A stretch of 64,000 nt of DNA from Trametopsis cervina (Eukaryota > Basidiomycota > Agaricomycetes > Polyporales > Irpicaceae). The notes under the pieces are model-generated. The model saw only the letters and a program-made list of their open reading frames with translations, made no database searches and was not told the origin of the DNA. The stretch lies in the NCBI GenBank assembly GCA_022385755.1, contig MU278352.1, forward strand, positions 868,001 to 932,000. The letters run 5' to 3'. Below are positions 31,910 through 44,100 of the stretch, piece by piece; position 1 is the stretch's first letter; every line of letters starts with the position of its first letter. The position numbers were made by a program, and so were the translations under genes.

Positions 31910-34198
31910 ATGTCACCGTAGTTAGAAGCTTGTCGTGGTGCTATTGACCGCGAAAGCCTGAATCTTATTCTGAGTACATAAAGACGGGTCGAGGCACGAC
32001 TAGTGATGGCTGCAGATAAAGGCACTTGGGAACGATCTATATTATCAATGACAGTGAGGTGGCAGCCGTTCGCAGGGTGTAGCCGTAATAATCGATGTAT
32101 GATGCATGACCACATTCAGTGTTGGTAGTCATCTGAGAGAGTTGATCAATATCGATGGCAGGAGGCCGAACCTCAGGTTACCGTCAGACTTGTCCAGCGA
32201 CGAAGACTATGCAGGGGGCAGAGGCACGTTCTAATTGCTCATACCGCTGTAGAGGGCATTGACTATGTTTCTAGCCTTGCTTGACGTTGCTGTCCAGCCA
32301 TGTTGGTTGCGCCATCATGTATCAGGCCTCCAGGTCATGTCGCGGCCGCCGATTTGGGAACACCGCCGGAACCGCCGCGTGAATGCGAAAGTCATGCTAG
32401 ATCAGGAACTTTTCTGCTTCCTCACGGCTAGCAGTATTTCCTACGCTCATAGGGGATAGCAGTTTCTATCGGATGGGCGAAGGGCCTTCTAGGGAATAAT
32501 TCCCTTCAGATGTCAGTAGAAGACAAAGCAACACACACTTCAAGTCCTTACCGATATTGCGGCGAGAGCGGGCCAGACATGGACTCTCCTGGCCATAGCG
32601 ACGGACAGCGGCCATCTGGCGCCTGAGTCACATCCAATCAGTCCACGTATGAATCGTGAGCAGGGAAGTTGTCCTCGCCGCAACAGCGGAAAACAGTAGG
32701 AGTCTAGCCCTGCAGGTCCGGCCCAGGTACGGCAGAAGGCGGCCGCTTCCCGAGGACATGCGATGATTCAGCGAAGAGCAATTCTGCAGTGAGAGCAAGT
32801 TAGCACTTAAAAAGGCAGAAGTGGGTGACGGTCAGTTCTTCATAGGAGTAACGGAAGACGCTTTAAGAAGAGGCTTACGCAGCAGCAGGGGATGATTCTG
32901 CCTTAGCGTGGTATTTTTCGAATACGGACGGTCGGGCTGAAGGCGACAGGGCGGATGCAGCCGTCGCACGTTATAGACAGCTAGAACGCAACTGCATAAG
33001 TATGGGGTTGGATGAACAAGGTATGCTTCTATATAAGTTGTCACTGGAAGATCTTCTAGTCTGCTGCCTCGTCGCTGCTAATAACACATTCTGTAGGCTT
33101 TACTTTACGTTTGTCGCAAGTAGACGGGAAGTCCGCTCTCGTGCGCCGAGAGGGCCGACAATCAACATGCGGCCGCAATATGTCCGTGAGATCCGAGTAA
33201 GGGAGACATGCACAAGAGGTCCGCGGTCGAGGGGCCGATATTGATGGAAGACTGAGCAGGTCCTGCTGCAGGAAGGGCAAGGGACCAGATAGTAGCGGAC
33301 GCTGGGGATTCTACAACCGCTGGGGTCCAGAGAGAGGGCGGTCCCTTACCGCAGCCGTCGACTGCAGCCAGTGTAGCGGGTTCAGTCGACCTTAGCGGGC
33401 TGGTTCCCATGTTGGACGCGGTAAGCCTTTATACCGAGGGCTGGCAACCCTCACACTACCCCAACACCCCGTTTTGCACCATCGTGGAGTAGGTGGGCAA
33501 GGCTCCCGCTGGCCGTACCACAGTGCGATATCGTCGCGTGCGCCTCACAGCATGTCAAGACTGGTGGCGCGCTACGGTGGGCGGGAGACCCGGCTGGCGG
33601 GGTGCGCCAACATTTCCAAGATAGCATGCGCATCAGACAGCCAGAAAAGAAGGGGTGACCCCGCCCCACTGCCGCTCCCCATGCAGAAGGTGTGTCGCTG
33701 TTAGAAATCCGGACATAGGATGCTGCTCAACCGTGGTGTGATTATGTTTCTGGGGCACAGAGGACGAGGCTCCTCCAGCACTAGTGGCACCGCGTCAGAA
33801 CCGGCCATTCGGGGCGGAGAGCTGTCTCACCTGAGATGTAGTATCTTCGTCGTGAGCTGGGAAGAAATGGTGATGGGAGCTGCTAGGATTGCACGTCGTA
33901 CAGATGTAAGCCGCTCCTCGCTGCTATCACGCACACTATGTTCTTACTTATGTTTTCCTCTTCTAACTTACAGGTTAGTTGTGGAGCGCAGTTGACCCGT
34001 CGGACGTTCAATCTGTGGAGCTTGGAGTGTCGACCAACCTACTCGACCCTAGGCGCTTGGGCGCGCTGAGGCACGTGGCATTGCCGTCGCGGCACATATT
34101 TCGCCTCCGCCACTCCGCTTCAACATCACTTGGCGTCCTGTCGCATTGGGCATGTGTAATTCGATCCACTATACCAAGCTTACACTAAGGTTTCCATC
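31910..34198. other. Gene-poor 2.3-kb stretch
   Basis: No supported gene. GC-rich patches occur near 32340-32380 and 33120-33700, where frames on the minus strand (for example 33162-33410, rich in Ala/Pro/Ser) lack recognisable domains and have in-frame stops just upstream. The last 200 bases should contain the promoter of the gene at 34199. A decayed gene or non-coding transcript is possible. Confidence 0.4.
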
Positions 34199-35255
34199 AT
34201 GCCACGCAAGCAAGCAGTAAAAGGTTAGCTTCCAAGGGTTCATTTTACCGATGCTTCAGTATGAACTTTGTACCAGAACGAATCAAAACTGTTCCATCGA
34301 AAGGTAATGTATTTGATTGAGTCGAAGGTTCAGCATTGACGTTTTGCAGTGCCATCGGACGAAGAGGAACTCGAAGAAGAGAATGACGAGACTAGGTTAC
34401 ACATCCTTATCTTGTAGTAGGCCTGCCCAAATAAGACTGAAATTATCCTTAGCATGCTCGAGATGATATCAATCCTACAGGACTTTCAGAGTGCGTTGCC
34501 CTTCTATCTCGTCTTCGAGTTCCCTCTAATGAAATATTCAATAGAGCGGAAGTCCACTAAGGCTTCTACTAAATCATCTGCGTTTATTGCCAAGAAACAG
34601 GCCCTGTATGCCGAGGCTCGTAAGAACGCCAGCATCGCTGTGCAACAAGGCACCGCATATATGTGAGTCTACTGTTCTCGTGAGTATATGCATACACAGA
34701 GCATGCCCCAGCGAGCAATACAAATCCGTGATAAGTAATCTCAAAGCACAAGAGACTTCCCAAGACCAGCGTCTGAAAGAGTTATCGCTCTTCGCGGACC
34801 AAGAGGTAGGACGATATATGCGCGCATATACCCGCTTCCCTTGCTTCCGTTGATATTCCCGACATGAAGGAAGCTGTAGGAGCCATTTTAGCCCAATACC
34901 CTCCCATCTTTGAGGATATATCGCCCAGACGTGCGGAAACCATCAACGATACCAGTGCAATGCGTAGGTTTTCTAAATGCGCCGTGCCTCAAGTCAACTG
35001 TTTCATACGCATACTGAGTGCTAATGCTCCTCATGGTTGCACGTAGTTGAGTCGCATTCTGCGGAACGCCACCAGTCTCGCAGAAGGTTGATCAGGAATG
35101 CCAAGGTTCGCATAGAGGAGGATTACGAGAACCAACGCGTACGTCGTTCACTAGTCTGGGCGTAACCAGGCAGAACATGTTGACAAAGCGTTTCATAGAT
35201 TGCAACCGACGCGTCCGCGCTGATCAAACATTACAAGGCTATGCTGAGAGGTTGA
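34199..35255 (+). CDS. Unidentified basic, helix-rich protein of about 200 residues
   Basis: About eight exons chain in frame from ATG 34199 (MPRKQAVKERIKTVPSK) to TGA 35253-35255. The first exon is 25 nt. Recognisable pieces are an acidic patch (SDEEELEEENDE), MLEMISILQDFQKRKSTK, AFIAKKQALYAEARKNASIA, YKSVISNLKAQE, QRLKELSLFADQEEAVGAIL, IFEDISPRRAETINDTSAM and RRLIRNAKVRIEEDYENQR, ending ASALIKHYKAMLRG. The consistent junctions and charged heptad-like helices suggest a real gene with coiled-coil character. I do not recognise the family. It is convergent with the RdRP gene, about 160 bp away. A role in a nuclear or chromosome-associated complex would be a guess from composition only. Confidence 0.65.
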
Positions 35256-35417
35256 ACCGGAGCATCTCGACCCTTAGACGAACGCCACATTTCTGCTTCC
35301 TCAATGGCAACGCCTCGCCTGGTCCTGTAGGCGATAATTCTGCATGTATTTCCTGCAGTAGTGTACAAGCACATGATCCTAAAAGTACAATGACAGTTAT
35401 TCTTTCAATCCACCTTC

Positions 35418-38400
35418 CTAATCCTCCGCATCAGAATCCTCGTCCTCGCTCTCCCTCCGTGCTGGGTTCAACTTGATGTCGATGCACCCAGCGATTTGCA
35501 GGATGTTGCATATGACTCCGAACGCAACGAGAGCGAAGCTGTTGGCACCAAATGTTCCTTTGTTGCGCATGCCGAAGTCCCATGCACGCCAGGCCTGCAC
35601 AAGCCCATAGCGAAGCTCTCCCTCGGTAGGGTCCTCCTTCCAAACCCACAGCTTCTTCCGCGTATTTTCGACCAGCACGGAGGCATGCATCCGCATGCGA
35701 TACATCCGGTCGTTCCTGTACCGGGCCTCACTGCAGTGCGCGAGAATAGACCCAATGACGATCTCCTCTTCCACGAGGCGACTCTCTGGAGTATCCGACA
35801 ATGCGTGGACCAGAGAGATGTACTTCAACTCGTCGGTGTATCGCCGGAACAGAGGCTCAACAGCGCTGACTTCTGCATCTGTCTGTATGAAGCCGTTTGG
35901 ACCGAGCATGGTCTCGATGTGAGGCCTGAGTGCTTGAGAGATCGTATCGGAAAGCGGGACGGGTCTCCTGGGTTTGTTGTCGTTGGTGTTGTAGTTGACC
36001 ACTCTAGGTATATCGAGCATATGGATACTGCGAAACAATTCTCCCAGCGCTCGGTCGGACTCGTAGTAGTCTGTGCGGTGTGGCGTATCCTCTTCAGGTT
36101 TCTTCCAGTCAGGTTTGAACGGGATAAGCCACCGGGGAGAGTCTTGTCTACATGACCACGTCAATAGCGATTCTATGTCTCGGTATATGACAGAAACGTA
36201 CGCATTGACAGGGATACCATTTTTTGGATAATCCACCGCCTGGCTACATAACCTCGCTAGCTCGAGACACGCAGGATCGAGGGTTCCATCCTGGAAGGTG
36301 TCAGATTATCAGAACCAGAACCAAATGGCGAGTCAATAGATGCACGAACCTTCGACTGGTCTGTGATATATTTGAGCGCGGTGAGCACCGACATCAAAGC
36401 GAGAAGGCAACAGACTTACCTGCGATAACTAGATGCCTATCTGACAGCAGACCCTGAGAACAGACAACAGTGTGAACATGCAATTAATGGTCGTGTGCCA
36501 GACAGACGACTTACCAATAAATCAGAGTTGATATATTCTACGATAAAGTCACAGATATCGTCGATGGTAGCCTCACGGTCAAGCTCCCAGGTGCCAACTC
36601 CCGTGTAATCGGCGGGTTCGACATATTCAGTGGGTAGTAGCGTACTTTCCACGATAATGGAATACATGTCGCTGCAAAACATTATCAATTGACATTCTTG
36701 GATTGCGTAACGTTGGACTGACCCATCTAAATCGCCTCCGCCCAACATCGAAGCAAGAGATCGGGTACCTGTATGTTATAAGGCGTGTTGAGGTTGATAA
36801 TTGTGGCAGCGTGAAATTGGGGCTGCGTAGACGCACCGACAGAAGGGAGAACAACACAGTTCTTGAGATCGCGGAAAAGACACAGTTTGCCCTCGGGTGG
36901 TTTGCCAATGGCGTGAACTCTCTGCACTTGGAGGGAATCAGTTGGACTCAAGGTGCGAGAATTGAATTGTTCATACCATCGCCTGGGTGGACAACTGGAC
37001 TTCGAGATATCGACACTGAACCTGAAAACGAACGTGAGATGAAGGAAAAGCATCAGTCAATGAGGAAAGCGTTACCTTCAAGCCAGATGGGCTCTTCGTC
37101 AACAGAATTTTGAACACATGCTATGACGCAATCAATATTCGACGCAGAAGATAAAAGAGTACGGGATAATCACCATAGATCTGCATTTCTGACAAGCAGA
37201 ATACATCCTCCATGCCCTCGGCTTGATACGCAGGCCCTTCGTCGGCGACACCAACAAGAAGGTAGCTGTCAGGGATAGGGATACGGGCGGCATGTTTCAT
37301 GGCCCGTAGGACATGGTTCTTCGCATACTGGATGATTCGCTCGAAGAAGGGGTCATTGAGTTGGTAGGAAGCGGTTTTCTCGGCTGCCATCCCGAGACCG
37401 AGGGCATTCATGCACTGGAATAGGTAGGCAATCCGGTACGCCCCACCGAGCTGCTGCTCACGGAATAGCTGCCTGGCGCGCATAACGGTGTCGCTTGACA
37501 TGTGAACGTTACTGATGGCCTTCTTCTGGAGCCTCAGGAATGCCTCCTGGGAGACACCACGATCCTCCAAAACCATGATAAGAGGCCTGAACGAGGTGGT
37601 CAGAGTTCTGATGCAGAAGTGCCTTTTGCTCGCCCGGCTTACCTATTGAGGTTGCATGCATTGGGCCGCTCAAAGGCGCGTGCAATCTCTATACTAGCAC
37701 GATCCACAAATGCACCCTCGAACTTAACCATCGATTTCCTGACGCGCATCATGACGCCCTCTAGTAACGGGTCGACAGACACCATCCCCTTACAGCCTAA
37801 CGTAGACAGACATCAGGGCCAGCCTTCCTACACGGAAACTGAATTTTACTTACCCAGGAACCGGATCTGGTACTACTCGGTGATTCAGCAAATAGCAGTC
37901 TACAAGCGGGAGCAAAACTCACAGCGGAGGGCTGGACCATGTTTTTCCTGTAGTTCTCATCCCTGTTTTCACACAGCGCTGCCCAAATCATATCGCCCAA
38001 CTGCTTTGAGATCGTTCCTACTCCATCGGTATGGAGGTAGGACTTATTCTCGCCTATGTCCTCCACTTCCTTCCATTGGTCGCGCATGATCTCAACTGAT
38101 GGATCTGTGGCCGTAAACGCCTGAGCAATACGAGCGGCGAGCTTTGAGGGTGACTTGATGACGGTAGAAAAATCCCCTAAACTTCGTCGTATCATAGCTG
38201 CATCCACCCAGCCCCTCTTAGGGTGCTGAAATGGACAGATGAACCACACTGCATGTTCCCGTAGTGCGGACGAAGAGTACGCGAGGAACTCAAATTCCCT
38301 GCCAGCTAGTTCAAAGCCACCCTTGAGGATACCCCCGACGCGCTCCTGCAGCAGGGAAGTGCCATCTGTCTGAGCAAAAGTGTGAGTCAGAGCGTCTCCA

Positions 38401-39968
38401 TGAACATCAAATACCTACATCACGTTCCCAGCGGTACTGTAAACGGTCCTCGTCTCGGAAATCAACCCTGACAAAATGCTCCTCGAAACCTTCGTATTGT
38501 CGAATAACTCGGTTTGACTGGATGACATAAGGACCTTCAAGGACGAACCGTGAAGGAGTGACCGTGATATGATGACAGCGGAAGAGCCCCGCGGGAAGAC
38601 GAGGGGCTTCGGGAACTTCTCGAGACACAACTTGTTCAAACACCTTTCGAGCAGGTTCATTCGTGTTCATAGTTCGGAGAGCTTCTGTAAACATCCTCAG
38701 AATCTCAGCTGCGGAATGTGGATGTTGCACGCATAGTTGACGAATGCGTTCTAGGAAGAATGTCTCCAAGTCCTCCGTATTGACCAGGCCACTTCGAAGC
38801 AAAGCCTCAATCTGGAAGGCGACAGACCACTCGAAAGCCTTGATCAACTTTCTTAATGCGTACAATCGTTTCGGGCGGAAGAAGCCGTTAGCATCCGCCT
38901 CGACATTGATAGCCAAGGGGCGCTTGATTCCAGCTGTAGAGCATAGGTACGCAAACTTGTTGAGATCTCTCTCTTCATGGAGAATGATGCGCAGTTGATG
39001 AGCATAAGGGGCAACCACGCCATGAGAAGGGTTTATGCTCTGCAAGCGCTGGCGATACCGCTTATTATCTTGAAAATCGTCTCCAGTCAATGTGCGATTG
39101 AACCATTCCGACTGAAATACCGGTGGGGTATATAACTCCAGACATATGGCTATCAGGGAGTGTGAAACACTGCATTCTAGACAAAAAATGGGGTTAAACT
39201 CACATGGATGGCCGAAATCCAATCCCATAGCGAGCTTGCGGATGATATCGAACTTGATGACAATATTATGTGCGATTTCTTCTGTCATGGGATTCCCGAG
39301 CTATAAGACATCGCGTCAGTGCACCTTTCATATGAGAATCTTTGTAGTATCGGCCGCTCGCCTTGATGCGAATGAGTTTGTGGTCGTACTCGATTTGTAA
39401 CAATCCAGCGCTCCTATCCCTGTGATACAGTTCATACTCGTTCGAGAATCGTCTTGAAGCCCCCGGAGAGTCGGTTGAGCTCCGATAAAACACCCCAAAT
39501 TGTATCTTGTCGACGTGTAGGCCGACATCTAATTTCTGTAGTTTCTCCTCGCGCTCTTCCTCGATTTCTGGAGGAAGATATGGTGTCTTCTCTAATGTTT
39601 GTGCTTTCTTAGGCATAGGTTTCTTGCCCGATATAATGAAGCGAATCTCTTTGCCCTTGACGCGGATGGACAACGCCTTGGCCCTACACAGCTTGTAAAG
39701 CTTTTGCCCAACGGATCTATCAGGGAGTATGAGGACACCCGAGCCATTGTTCCGTACACCGTGGCTCTTGGTGAGTTGAACCTCGAAATTGCTTCACAAT
39801 CCCAAGTACGTCAACAATCTGAATTACCATGACAAGGGGAACTCACATCGGTCGAGCCTTTGGGTCGGACGCATTGTAGAACTGTTCACTGTGGAGAGCT
39901 ACTCCGAACGCCCTTTTGACGTCCCAGTTAGACGCATCGAAGGGAACATGCTTGAGTTCGAGCTCCAT
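35418..39968 (-). CDS. RNA-dependent RNA polymerase of the RNAi pathway
   Basis: A large multi-exon gene starting at ATG 39968 (MELELKHVPFDASNWDVKRA, an RRM-like N-terminus) and ending at 35418 (acidic EDEDSDAED). The eukaryotic RdRP core is clear: AYAHQLR/ILHEERDLNKFA region near 38950-39000, ITVTPSRFVLEGPYVIQSNR near 38510-38570, MVLEDRGVSQEAFLRLQ near 37520-37576, and the catalytic loop SMLGGGDLDGDMYSIIVEST near 36630-36750, which holds the DxDGD signature complete. These enzymes make double-stranded RNA for quelling or secondary siRNAs (QDE-1/Rdp1 family). The intron at 36672-36722 splits the catalytic loop inside the Gly codon of DLDG. The downstream C-terminal part (HRTDYYESDRALGELFR) is typical. 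Not every junction was verified. Confidence 0.93.
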
Positions 39969-41155
39969 GGTATACTAGTGGCAACCAATGTGATGCAAGC
40001 CTGACAGATGCAACCACGATTGGATGTCAATGTCAGACTTGAATCGCAGTCGGCGGTGAGCCTATATTACTTCTCGATGGCAGTGTTAGGAACTTGAAAG
40101 GTTGAACGCGACTATGTGTGGCACTTGTACAGCTTTCCTTGCATCACACAGGTTTGCACTGTACTCACCTCAGATTCGCACAATGCGTCAGAAGAAAAGG
40201 GCAGGTGGTGGTCGATAGACAAGAGCTCAGTGTGAAGTGTTGGGTACGCAGCACGGCCATGAGTGCTTCGCGTGGCCAACTGTGGTAAAAGGCCAATCTA
40301 ATTTCTAAGCGCCATTTCATTGTTCCATTGTTCCGGGCCGGGCCATGACCACCAATTGCCCTTCATAGATACTCACACCACAGGCGCAGGCCAATGCGAC
40401 CACGCCAAGATATCGTGAGAAAATGAGAAAATAAGTTTCCTCTTCTGATATAATCTCCTCCACGGAGAATAATGATAAGTTTTATGTAATCAGGGATTCA
40501 TTGGGTGATTCTACCCCATTCAATATGTTGTGAATTCCGATTACGAAAAAACCCGGCAGCTGTAAACTAAGTAGTATATTTCTACCGACAGAGAAGTTGT
40601 CCAAAATGGTGCCTTAATGGCGCATTTGTTGCTGACGGAAACCACCCAAAAAAGCATCCATTTTGCACGTGGGAAATACGCGAGAAACGATTACTTTCCC
40701 ATCGACTGAAATTACCTGAAAGCGAGCAAACTCCGTCCCTTTTGTCCCGCACGGAAATCTGTTTATGCTTTTGATCTTTTGGCGGCTACGAAACGGCGGC
40801 ATTTGAAAAACTAGTCGTTGTATTCTCGTCTCACAAAGGTCGATGGTTTCTTCTCACTTTCGATGACTTTTCCTTCGCTTCAAAGGTCTTTCAAGTTTTG
40901 ATTTTGTTGTTGTTCCCAGGCGTCGCAAAGGGTAATTTCTTTCCAGTAGGGAGAATAACGAACAGAATACAAATATTGTAATTTATTATACAATAGCAAA
41001 ACCGCAATGTAATACCTTAAATGGAAACTTATTTATTAATTTCTACACGATATCTTGGCGGGGCCAGATCGGCCTGCGCCTGTGGTGTCATGATAACGTG
41101 TAGGACATACAAAAGATTGACTGAGAAATAGTAGTAAATTGAAGACTATATCTAA
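39969..41155. other. AT-rich spacer upstream of RdRP
   Basis: About 1.2 kb between the RdRP start and the STT4 stop. From about 40400 to 41100 the sequence is visibly richer in A and T than its surroundings, with A and T runs (for example near 40540 and 40900-41050). A short minus-strand frame (40614-40802, 62 codons with an ATG) has no recognisable family. It contains the RdRP promoter near its left end. The rest could be decayed mobile-element sequence; no repeats or ends were found. Confidence 0.5.
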
Positions 41156-44100
41156 CTACTTGTAGGGAATACCTTTAGTGACGAAATAAGTTAGTCTGCA
41201 AAGGAAGGCGAGTGAATCACCACTAACCATTTTGTAGCTGGAACAAAACCCGTTAGAGTTATTCGAGGAAAGCATCATAGATGGACTCACCCTCTGGAAT
41301 TCGTCATACGCTGTGCTGCGTACATTCTCATGCGCATTCCGTACAATATCCATCATCCACTGTGCAGCCTGTCGCTCGTTCAATTCAAGCTTGAAACGAT
41401 CTCGAAGTCTCTTGATAGTAGGCTCTCCTTTGAAGGAGGGCAGACTCGTCTCGAGCATCAGCTGGACCGTACTGACCAGCTGATCTGCATGCGGACGAAT
41501 CGCCAAAAACGCTTTCACCGTAAGTTGTTGGAACAGCTGATAACCTTGCGAGTAACGGCCACCCATGAGTACCACCATCTCGTGGGTCAGTTTGAATGAA
41601 TTGGGTTCAAATTTGACACCCTGAAACCCAAACTTCAGCTCCTATATTTAATCTGAGTAAAACGTTGAAACTTACTCCGGGTCGTATATACGCAAATGAA
41701 TAAGGCTCATCAGATATCTGAGGCAGTGTAATGAATAGACTTATCTATATCAAACAAGAATCCAAAATCTACAATACTAATAAGTCGGGAACGCAGGATG
41801 TTCAAACAAGACATACCGATGTGGACAATGTGCCCTTCCCCATCAATCATGATATTACCGTTATGTCGGTCCTTGATCTGTAAAATGTAACACGCCACAG
41901 AGTATGCTGCCATAGATTGGATGAAGTTCAATCGGGCGCGCTGGAACTCGACCGTATCTTCACCACCATACTTCGCGACGAAGAAATCTAATAGGTCGTT
42001 GACCTTTGCTCGGCCCATTTCATCACGAGATGTCGCGTTGGGAACAACATCAATGACACCACACTAAACAAAGCGCAAGTGTTAGCAAAGATCCAACGTC
42101 CTGAGAGGCAACTTACACCCGGCGCTGTAGCAGTTACTCGGTAAGGAAATAGGTAGACGGTCAGGCCTACAGCGCTGAAGATATTCTTGAACATAGCGAT
42201 AACTTGCAAGGCTAAGACATCTTGACGGCAGTCATCTCCGACCTTGAAGATGGCGGCTTGCCAGACATCGTATTCTTGCGTTATCTCGTTCACGGCGCCA
42301 CCACCAATCACATCGTTTTCTTCGAGAACAAGGGTGCGCTCTTTGCGAACTTTGAATGTAGCCATGAAAGGCGCCTGAAGGATCCTGCGTCAAAGTCGGC
42401 GAGCTAAGATAGACACGGATAGCCAACCTTCGCGTGACTTTGCAGGGGACGGCCGGACTTCTTATCTATGTCTACAACTACACCGTCCGGGTTGCTAGGT
42501 AGGTAAACACCAACGTCAACTTTGATCTTCGCCATTTCTTCGTCAATTTTCGCCTGAAACATTCCGTTAGCACGTCTCATATGGATCATGGATCGTACAT
42601 TACGCCTCACCTTTTTCTCAGGTTTTGGCTTCTTGATGTATGGCTTGAGTTTTCCTGATATTGATGTAACCTCGTTGAAGAAAGTAAACTCTCGGTCATA
42701 GAACTCTCGAGCTTCCCCGGACAGGGCTGCGACTACGATGTCTGTCATCTTGTCCAGCTCGGGTTTCATGGGATCTTCCTATTACGACATGAGGCTATGT
42801 GCATCCATTTTTTGAAATGGGACCTACAACTTCTGCCCCATCATCTTTGTAGCAATTGGCTTTCATGTTCCATATAATTTGATGGCAGAAAAGCTGTGAT
42901 ATTTTCGAGGTTTCGAAGACGAATCGGGAGACATAGCCTGTTGTTACATAGAATGAGAATAAATATTTCACAGGTCGAAGAAAGCATACCGAGATCATCA
43001 TGGCGGAGCGCTTGGACTACTTGCGGAACAAAAAAGAACGTCAAGTTTACTGGATGTTGCTCGAGTACGCGGTGGGCATACTGCAGCAGCAGTGGATCAT
43101 TGCCATAACGCTTCTCGAAGAACGTAATTGCCAATACTGGCGGAATAGGTGTCCACAGAAGTAGGTACTATGTCCAGATGGTGAGAGCATGTCTAACGCG
43201 GATCGCACAACGACCTTACCTTCAAGTCTCTTTTGACCTGTGTACCCATCCATTCACCAACCAGAGAATGAAGTGCTTCGGGCACATCCAGCACATCTCG
43301 GGTATTAGACCGGACAAGGCGAGTCACCTCATTCTGCACAGCAGGGGAATGGAATCGTTCTGCCATTGAAATTGCCACTGCAGGATGAACGTGCCATATC
43401 TTACGCACGGTACCGACCCATGTGGGCTGCGCTGATATTAGTGCAAGGATAAGAATCTCGTGGTTGGGGAAACGTACGTCGGTCATGAGTCGCTCCACAG
43501 CACCCCCATAATCAGCGCCACGTTTGGGGTCATTGAGAGGATTGGTCCAAACAGATAGGCGGAATATCTCATTCTCTACGAGGAGACGGAGAGGTGCGTT
43601 ATTATCCTTCAGGATGCTCCGATAATCTATGGTCTCCTCATGTGAGTTCTGGGTTCCGCTCAAGACTACTTCACTTACATGAGGCGCCCCCGGTCGTCTG
43701 TGTAGTAGAGAAGCTCGATATATCCGCAAACCCGCGGATGGAGTCACTTTGGAGATAGGACAGGAACTCCGATAAAACCTTGATATCCGCATCGATTTGT
43801 GCTCGATTTGCACCGTAGGACCACCTATATAGGATATCCGTATCCATGCATTGCCTGGGTTGGAAAAAGACTCACTGTGGGCGAACTGAGAACCAGGCGA
43901 AGGCTGCACGATATAGACTGTCTCTGAGCTGATTCTCGCAAAAGGTGTCCAAGTGAGAGCTGCGCAACACTTCGAAGCCAAACAATAATAGAGAGAACCT
44001 CGACTCTCTTGCCAAAGGGTGTGTACTGGATGGGACATGAATACATAGGTATAAAGAGTAGGGTCGAGAAAGGCGCACCTCATGTGTGCGTGTGCGCGCG

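Noticed and set aside
33162..33410. Minus-strand Ala/Pro/Ser-rich 82-codon frame with an ATG
   Set aside because: Stop codon shortly upstream, no partner exons, no recognisable family; GC-rich sequence gives such frames by chance.
35496..36155. 219-codon plus-strand frame
   Set aside because: Antisense to the C-terminal exons of the RdRP gene, which has clear homology on the other strand.
40614..40802. 62-codon minus-strand frame in the AT-rich island
   Set aside because: No family resemblance and no supporting exons; kept only as part of the description of the island.
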